Source: Rhizoclosmatium globosum (lineage: Eukaryota; Chytridiomycota; Chytridiomycetes; Chytridiales; Chytriomycetaceae). Taken from it: a stretch of 23,114 bases of DNA. Position numbers and translations under genes: made by a program. Every line of letters begins with the position of its first letter. Positions within the stretch are counted from its first letter, which is position 1. The stretch is from positions 1 through 23,114 of the forward strand of contig MCGO01000380.1 of assembly GCA_002104985.1 (NCBI GenBank), read 5' to 3'. Positions 16,915 through 23,114 of this stretch are shown here, piece by piece. The notes beneath the pieces are model-generated. The model was given only the letters and a program-made list of their open reading frames with translations. It was not told where the DNA came from and ran no database searches.

Positions 16915-18263
16915 TCAACCCACCAATTTCCACAAATCACCTGACGTTAACGAACTTCCTTTCGGTCGTGTGACGGTTAACCCGAGTCTCTCGTCAAACA
17001 CGAATTCCAACTCCTCCTTTTCTTCCTCAGCGATGTACTTCAACAGACTCGGGATCTCCTCATCAGTGATACCGTCGTTTTCTTCTTCATCATCAGTCGC
17101 TAATGTTGCTTGGCTGTCGCGTGCATCACAAGTTCTTTGTTCGGAGACATTAACAGATTCCTGATTTGTCTGGATAAGTATCCAGGCTTCAGTGCAAACA
17201 CAACTTACCTCAAACTGAACTCCAAATATCGGGTTCTCAAAATATGAAACAACCAGATCCCGAATAAAGTTGGCCATTTGCTTTAGTTTGTTTGGAGGCT
17301 CAGATGGGACTTGAAATCCCAACTTGTATGACAAAACAAGTGGAGTTTTGTATGTTTCAATACACAGTGCGGGACCATACTTAGAATTTTGCACTCGAGC
17401 GTGTAACTATTGAAATGGTTGAATTTTGCAAGTTTCGAGTCAAATGAACGAACCACTTGTAGATGCGGAATAGATACATTCGAGAAGTCTTCCATTGTAG
17501 AGAACCAAACTGTCCTTATATTCGTGAAAACCATCCGTCCAATCGTTCCTTTGTCGTTTGAAACATTTAAGACTCCATTTATCTACCATTCAAGTCTTCA
17601 TGGATTGATTAAACAGAGAATACAAATACCTGTGCATACACAATCTCGTACTCCAGAAGATCCAACTCATTATTCGTGACTATAGCTCCCTTTACTCGCA
17701 AATCGCGATAGATCTTACTGGATGAAAACGATTGGTATGTTTTTTCGAAGACAGATGCAAAGATATCATGATTTGCAGCTTCTTGGGCCAATGTGCTCCG
17801 TGATTCCTTTGATCCAGAGAAGCTAAACTCAAAGCGTGATCGTTCGAACTTTGCGGTTAGGGACAAAGAAACCCGATCTCCTTTGATCCGTGACTCGGAA
17901 ACTGATGTTATCACAGATAGTAGGCAGTTATATCCTATCGCTATCGGAAGTTAAAGTAAATAATGAAATGAGAGTGACGCACATAGATTGCTTTTTCTAT
18001 TCCTCTGAGACCGCCATATTAACCTAAGTGTTGTTATTGAGAGAGTTCCTATCTCTTTCATCACATCTTTTGAGTCTTCGATATTGTCGTACATAGCGAC
18101 GAGGACTTCTCCAGGTCGTAACTTCAGGGAGCTGGATAGCTTTCAGTTAACAACACACAATTCAAACCCACCTCTCAGAAGAATCATTCCTGATTTCTTG
18201 ATGCTGCCAGTGAGGAGAACATCCTTCAGTTTCAGATTGTGATAGTCCCAGAAAGAAGTTCAT
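16915..18263 (-). CDS. BBS5: Bardet-Biedl syndrome 5 protein (BBSome subunit)
   Basis: BBS5 is a phosphoinositide-binding BBSome subunit that traffics membrane cargo in cilia. Six exons are inferred: 18263-18172, 18131-17983, 17940-17630, 17582-17454, 17406-17209 and 17160-16915, with introns of 40-48 nt; about 374 residues versus 341 in human. Family signatures run in order: LKLRPGEVLVAMYDNIEDSK; TLRLIWRSQRNRKSNLSIGY (across a splice); a PH-like core with SRFEFSF and SSKIYRDLRVKGAIV; INGVLNVSNDKGTIG; FTNIRTVWFSTMEDFSNVSI; SKYGPALCIET; FENPIFGVQFE; and a C-terminal DERLGLTVTRP with LWKLV. Splice choices were confirmed by residue-to-residue spacing against the remembered human protein. The last acceptor could be 9 nt upstream. 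Presence implies a ciliated life stage. Confidence 0.92.
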
Positions 18264-18390
18264 CCCTGTTCCAAAAATAAGCTGACAATTGAGGCAAAAG
18301 GACTGCAATGAGGCATTATGAAAAAAGAGGCGCACAACCAATATGACTCTATTAAAAGAAAGAGGGAATCCGCAAAACAACGCAAAAAAC
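18264..18390. promoter_or_regulatory. 127-bp divergent promoter (BBS5 / repeat protein)
   Basis: This is the only sequence between the divergent BBS5 and repeat-protein start codons. An open minus-strand frame crosses it, but its residues do not resemble the BBS5 N-terminus. Promoter function is inferred from position. Confidence 0.4.
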
Positions 18391-20207
18391 ATGACTCGTG
18401 TGGTTTCCAGACCTCAGACTCCCAATGCTCCCTTGCAAACTAAGGTTGCTCCAAACAGCAAGCCTAGTACGCCCCAGCAAAAGTCTCGTACTCCTGCCGT
18501 AAAACACCCTTGCTTCCAATATTCACATTTCTGACATTTGGATTCCAGGCCCAACAAAACAACACTCGCTCCTTAAACCCATCAGAAGTGGAATTCAAAG
18601 AAAACTTCAGCAGTCACTCTTCTCGAACTAACAGTGCTGCTCCAAAGAACAGCAAGAAAGTTAGCCATAAGCAACCAGATTGGTGTAATGACGACCAATC
18701 TATGACTGAGGTTCGTAGCACATTCACCACTGGTGTTGGACTTAAAAGATTCTAGTTGAACAAGCCCGCTGACGATTTGTGGTACACCAACTTGTTTGAC
18801 AACAGTAAATCAAACAACAACAACGATGAGAACGACTTGTGGTTCATGAATTATTTGTTCGGCGACGGAAACACTTCTCCAGTTTCAAAGAGCAAGCCAC
18901 CACTTCCAGCTAAAGCTAAATCCACGACTAAATCCGTCCCTACAAAGCATTACTCAGCTATTATCAAAAAACGTGCTCCAAAGAAGCCTCTTACTGCCCA
19001 AGAAAAGGCCGAAATTAATTACTTTGTTAAGCATATGTTCGATGGCCCATCCAGATCACGCTCAGCAAGTTGGAAAGCAAAATGGACCGGTACAACTTAC
19101 CATCCATCAGCCATTATTCATGACCATGGCCCAAAGAAGCAGCTCTCGTCTCAAGAAAAGGCTGAAATCAACGCATTCACCAAGAATCTCTTTGACGGCC
19201 AAACCTCCAGATCACGTGCTGCTAGTACCAAAAGCGTTCAATCAACCAGATCCCGTGCGGCGAGCACAAAGAGCGTTCAGTCGACCAGATCCAGATCTGC
19301 CAGCAACAAAAACCTTCAACCTTCCAACTTTTTCGCCCGCGAACGCAACCTGAGACACGTTGACTCGCTCTTTGTACACTCCCCAGAATCCCGTGAATGG
19401 CAACTTGCGGTTCAAGAAATCCAAAACAACTGGACTATTGCTGATCAACTTACAAATCACTTGATCACTCTATTCTTCTCGGCTGCTGACAGCGCGCAAT
19501 GGCAAGCCGCCAAGAACGGAATCACTTCAATCTGGGCTCCAAAGGTAAAGACAAGCTTGCACCCATCAGCAAGCATCTTGCGCAAGAAGGTCAACAAGAG
19601 ACCTCTTACCCCTAAAGAGAAGGCCGAAATCAACTACTTTGTCAAGCATTTGTTCGACGGTCCTGCCAGAGCTCGTTCCGCTCACTGGGGAGCCAAGTGG
19701 GTTGGAACCACTTACCACCCATCTGCCATCATCAAACAACGTGTCCACCACAAGAACCAGCTCTCACCAAAAGAAAAGTCCGAAATCAACTCCTTCGTCA
19801 AGAATCTCTTTGACGACGCTTCGTCTCAATCCAAGTTCTTTGGCAACCAGCGTTACCGCAAGCACTTGAACACCATGTACTTGTATTCTCCAGAGTCTCT
19901 TGAATGGCAACTTGCGAGAAGAGCAATTTACACCAATTGGGCGGACGCCGACAAGCTCCGAGCAGGAATTAATGCTCTCTACGAGTACCCTGTCCAGCAT
20001 ATTAAGTGGCAAGCTGCTGTTAATGACATCAAGCAGGTTTGGAATGGTCCCAAGAAGGGTTACATTTTGATTCACGAGTCAGCCATCATTCGGAATCGCG
20101 CTCCAAAGAAGGCAATCTCATCGCAAGAACGTGCTGAAATCAACGCGTTTGTTGCCAACTTGTTTGACAACAGAGCTCGATCTGCAAGCAACAAACGTCG
20201 CGCTTAA
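18391..20207 (+). CDS. Unrecognised basic protein with A-A-B-A-A-B-A repeat modules
   Basis: Three exons, 18391-18498, 18549-18710 and 18756-20207, with phase-0 introns of 50 and 45 nt, give 573 residues. The N-terminal 90 residues are Ser/Pro/Lys-rich and probably disordered. Two DDLWYTNLFD-like motifs follow. Module A (about 33 residues; consensus SAII-x-R-x-PKK-x-L-x-x-QEKAEIN-x-FVK-x-LFD) occurs near residues 156-188, 207-239, 360-392, 412-443 and 531-562. Module B (SPES-x-EWQLA-x-x-I-x-x-NW-x-x-AD) occurs near 296-330 and 465-499, each followed by a WQAA-x-x-x-I-x-x-W segment. A tandem 13-residue Ser/Arg repeat (TRSRAASTKSVQS) lies near 240-277. No signal peptide or membrane helix is seen. 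The function is unknown. AATAAA lies near 20244. Confidence 0.75.
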
Positions 20208-20299
20208 TGGCTTTCACATTCTTGTTGAATTTACTTGTAATCTAATAAATTGATTTTATCTTTCAACTATTCTAAATTATACCATAGTCTATTTTTGGA

Positions 20300-21368
20300 A
20301 TGAACTTCAAACTGCACACCTTCAACGGTGTCCAATATGCTTTACCAGAACCACTTACACCTGTCAAAGTACTTGGGTCTGGCACATTTGGTCTTGTAAT
20401 TCGTGCAACATCTCCACATTATGAGACACCTGTCGCCATCAAGATCATACGTGATACGCTTGGAACAGCCAAAGAAAAAGCCAATGCATTCCGCGAAATT
20501 GATATCCTCAAGACTGTGAGGCATCAAAACATCATTTTGATTCAGGATTCGTTCATCTTTGGACAAAATGTTTACATTCAAACCGAGTCTTTGGATTCGG
20601 ATCTGAAAATGGTCTTGGACTCTGAACTCATTATTTCAGAACCTAACATGTTGAAGATGATGAAGCAGATTGTATCTGCGGTTGCTTATTTGCATGGCAT
20701 TTGTATCATGAATCGAGATTTGAAACCTGCAAACATTCTGGTCGACATTTCAACATTTCATGTAAAACTATGTGATTTTGGTTCCGCGCGACTGTTTCCG
20801 ATGCGCTCTCGACCAAATTCTCCGTTGGCGACGTCACCACCACACCCAGTTCCATGCTTCCCCGATGAGCTCCTGGAAATCCCTTTTGACGATGCATTTT
20901 CCTTGAAGGTCCCTACTTCTGAATTAATTCTGCCAAAACCTGTTCTGGAACCCTTTCCATCAGAGTTGACAAGAGAAATCGAGACATTATGGTATAGGGC
21001 TCCTGAAATATTGTTCGGAGAAAGAATGTACACAGTTTCTGTGGACTTGTGGGCTTTGGGGTGTGTATTAGTTGAAATTGGCACTTCGTAAACCCTTGTT
21101 TGCTGGTGATACCGATCAAGAACAGATGACTTTGATTCTTCACGCGTTCAAATTGAATTATTTACCACAAACAGATTGGGACTTTTTGTCTTCTTATTTT
21201 CGGAACGCCTGTCGGACAGACTTGAATGATGTCTTGGTAGGGAAAGGCTTGAAAATGAGAATGGGGATAGACTTTCTTGATGTAGTGTTACGATTTCTTC
21301 AATTCATTCCTAGTGAGCGTCTTTCTGCAGTGAATGCGCTGGAATTTCGCCTGTTTCGACACGAATAA
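20300..21368 (+). CDS. CDK-like (CMGC) protein kinase with one frameshift
   Basis: A serine/threonine kinase without introns. Motifs: glycine loop GSGTFG (residues 26-31), AIKII with Lys48, Glu66 in FREIDIL, catalytic loop NRDLKPANIL (138-147, Asn replacing His of HRD), DFG 159-161, and TLWYRAPE ending at 236. Between DFG and APE lie about 72 residues, roughly three times the CDK norm, proline-rich. The T-loop Thr before LWYRAPE is kept. After DLWALGCVLVEIGT the frame stops at 21089-21091. The next frame continues RKPLFAGDTDQEQM, exactly the expected CMGC sequence, and ends FIPSERLSAVNAL at 21368. One extra T near 21085-21086 explains it, by assembly error or recent mutation. The substrate is unknown. 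Confidence 0.75.
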
Positions 21369-21436
21369 ATGCAGTGCAGTTTTGATAACCCCCTTGTTGA
21401 AAAAACATCCCACCAAACTTATCAAACAAACACTCA

Positions 21437-21880
21437 ATGCAACCATCTTGTCTTATTGCAGTTGTAGTAACTATTGGCTGTGCCGTTGTTCATGGCCAAG
21501 GTATTAATAATCCTGATTCTTCTTGTCTTGGCTTATCATGCATACAGCCAACTACCCGAATGGGCCGACAACCACCACTATTGCTAACAATTATCCCAAC
21601 CCTGGACCAATCGCCACCACAGCCGCAAATAACTATCCTGGTCCTGGACCAATCGCACCAATACTACAAACTACCCTGGACCAGTACCAACTACAACGTG
21701 TACCAGCAGCGTGAATGGGAATAATAATGGGAATGGGAATAGTGGTAACAATGGCTAATATATGGAAATGCAGGGACTGGAAACAACACTCAGCCAAAGA
21801 AATGGTGGTCGTCTGCAAATCGCGTTATGGATAGTGGTGTTACCGTTGGACTTATAGTGATGGCATCCATACTTTTCTAA
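21437..21880 (+). pseudogene. Secreted Asn/Pro-repeat protein, probably GPI-anchored, frame broken
   Basis: Exon 1 (21437-21500) encodes a signal peptide, MQPSCLIAVVVTIGCAVVHG. A 47-nt intron (21501-21547, phase 1) leads to repeats of the type ANNYP-x-PGPIATT. Near 21656 the frame shifts: the neighbouring frame continues the same repeat (TTNYPGPVPTTT), then an Asn/Gly tract (NGNNNGNGNSGNNG). A second shift near 21755 is needed to reach KKWWSSANRVMDSGVTVGLI and MASILF with a stop at 21878, a hydrophobic tail like a GPI-attachment signal. A 29-nt GT-AG segment (21745-21773) would cure the second break but is shorter than any other intron here. AATAAA overlaps the stop (21880-21885). Either a decaying gene or one with assembly errors. 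Confidence 0.45.
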
Positions 21881-21973
21881 ATAAATTGACGTGAGAATAA
21901 CCACATTATGAGAAAATGATGTAAATGGGAGTGGTGATTTCTCTCCTTCATTCTTCATTTGATTCACAGTCCC

Positions 21974-23114
21974 ATGGCATCCCATCATGCCTTGACAGAC
22001 ATGAATGCGCGGTCGGCGTGCCCCAAGTGTGAAGGTAGATACTTTAGAGGCTGAAGGTGCGGGCACTGACATCGAGGGACAGGATACGGCTTCATCCACG
22101 ACACCGTTGACAAACACGACAAGCGAACGCTGTTTGAGCGCTGCAAAAAGTGCAACGACTGCAACAGTGAGTGTGACTCGTTGTTGAATGTTTGCTGAAG
22201 CGAGTCAGTTTGCGGCGGAAGCGGAATCGTCGTTGGAAAGACGGCGTGCAAGACTTGCAAGGGTTTGTCCTTCGCTCTCTCTCTCACTGCTGACTCACTC
22301 GCTTTCTTAAGCTCGTGGCTTCATCCATCCAAACTCTGCGCCAAGTAAACACCCATTCAACAATATGATTGCTTGCGTGGACTGTATCGAGTGCAAAGGT
22401 TCTTTCACAACCTAAACCTTCTCTTTACACCCTCTAAGCTATTAATTTGTGCAGATTGTGTACGTGGTATCCCTCGTCATATCGCAAAGCAGCTTCCTCG
22501 TGCGAGTCCTGGCCAGCAAGATCAGACTTGGGACCCGTCAGCTATTCCTGATGGCTCCTCTCCTGCGCGTGGGAAATCAACTCTTATTGGAAGCAGTCCC
22601 TTCTTTGACTCTCTGTTTACTTCTGATTTGGCCCACTTTCAATCGAAGAAGCTCCTTCAATCCAAACATCAAACTGCTCAACAAACCCTTGTCAACGTTG
22701 TAAACGACGCCGCTTTCTCAGAGGCCCTGAAAAAAACTATTGATTGCCCTAGATGTGCAGGTTTGTATCAACGGATTCTCAAAGTGCCATACTTACTATG
22801 TTGTTCTCAAGCTCGAGGATGGAAACACGAATCTACCGCCAGACATGATAAGAAAGACAATATTAGATGTAAAAGCTGTATTAACTGCAAAGGTTTGCTT
22901 CATCTGAGTTGTTTATTTGTACTGATATTTATATCGCAACAGCTTGTCAAGGAAAAGGAAAGGTAGATGAAGACACAATTCCGTGCACATCATGCGAGCT
23001 CTCTGGATTCTTCCACCCTGTATCCGACGAACGACCGCATGATGCGCCACCGAATTTGCGTTGCTTTTACTGTCAAGTTTGCCAAAATTGTAAAGGAGTG
23101 GGTGTCACAGTGGT
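21974..23114 (+). CDS. Cysteine-rich, zinc-binding-type repeat protein, 5' part
   Basis: Seven exons are inferred: 21974-22034, 22083-22166, 22209-22262, 22312-22398, 22455-22760, 22812-22892 and 22943 to the window end. All six introns are phase 1 and 42-56 nt. The product is open for about 281 residues. It is built of C-x2-C pairs: CPKCEGYGFIH, CKKCNDCNICGGSGIV, CKTCKARGFIHP, CVDCIECKDC, CPRCAARGWKH, CKSCINCKACQGKGKV, CTSCELSGFFHP and CFYCQVCQNCKG. Elements of the form CxxCxGxG recall the DnaJ cysteine-rich zinc domain, but no J domain is seen, and the GF-x-HP motif is not part of that fold as I know it. Exon 5 adds a roughly 100-residue linker. No signal peptide. Family not recognised; metal binding is inferred. 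Confidence 0.7.

Noticed and set aside
16009..18263. Hydrolase next to the peptide gene as a RiPP tailoring enzyme
   Set aside because: Dienelactone hydrolases are common housekeeping enzymes; no DUF3328/UstY-like oxidase, protease or transporter lies nearby, so a biosynthetic cluster is not supported.
18264..18392. Upstream extension of BBS5 to a start at 18392
   Set aside because: The extra residues are Phe/Leu/Cys-rich and overlap the divergent gene's start. The ATG at 18263 gives the expected spacing to the conserved PGEV motif.
1..23114. tRNA, rRNA or prokaryotic features such as operons and Shine-Dalgarno sites
   Set aside because: I saw no tRNA or rRNA signature by eye, and spliced genes throughout make this eukaryotic nuclear DNA.

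Overview
The window looks like nuclear DNA of a flagellated, early-diverging fungus, most likely a chytrid. Genes are tightly packed with many tiny GT-AG introns (mostly 40-60 nt). Housekeeping genes are fungal-like (bystin/Enp1, mitochondrial ribosomal protein L46, a hamartin-like protein). A clear BBS5 homologue, a ciliary BBSome subunit, implies a motile cilium. Species and order cannot be fixed from sequence alone.

Layout. 1-394 (-) is the N-terminal part of bystin/Enp1. About 460-5070 (+) is a two-ORF non-LTR retrotransposon (LINE) with reverse transcriptase and a C-terminal restriction-like endonuclease, apparently inserted into the short shared promoter between Enp1 and the mL46 gene (5082-6108, +). 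A TLC-domain membrane protein (6198-7028, -) and an LEA2-like membrane protein (7533-8785, +) follow. A six-exon hamartin/TSC1-like gene (8882-11499, -) is divergent from a ZNF511-type zinc-finger gene (11565-13107, +) across only 65 bp.

13287-15925 (+) holds three small secreted-protein genes. The third is the most striking object here: a 14-exon precursor, all introns phase 0, in which almost every mini-exon encodes one peptide ending in a kexin-type basic site. Seven exons carry a near-invariant core (INRPYTPDFTGQWENPG) although their codons have diverged at synonymous sites. It looks like a secreted multi-copy peptide signal (pheromone-like or another kexin-processed peptide) built by exon duplication, with four CCAATCA boxes upstream.

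After it come a dienelactone-hydrolase-family enzyme (16009-16880, -), BBS5 (16915-18263, -), an unrecognised basic repeat protein with modules in the order A-A-B-A-A-B-A (18391-20207, +), a CDK-like kinase with one frameshift (20300-21368, +), a frameshifted proline/asparagine-rich secreted or GPI-anchored protein (21437-21880, +), and the 5' part of a cysteine-rich zinc-binding-type repeat gene whose phase-1 introns recur at its cysteine pairs (21974 to the window end, +).

The genes do not form one pathway. Several are divergent pairs with very short intergenic promoters. All exon structures were inferred by hand from splice consensus and reading frame, with no transcript or database check.
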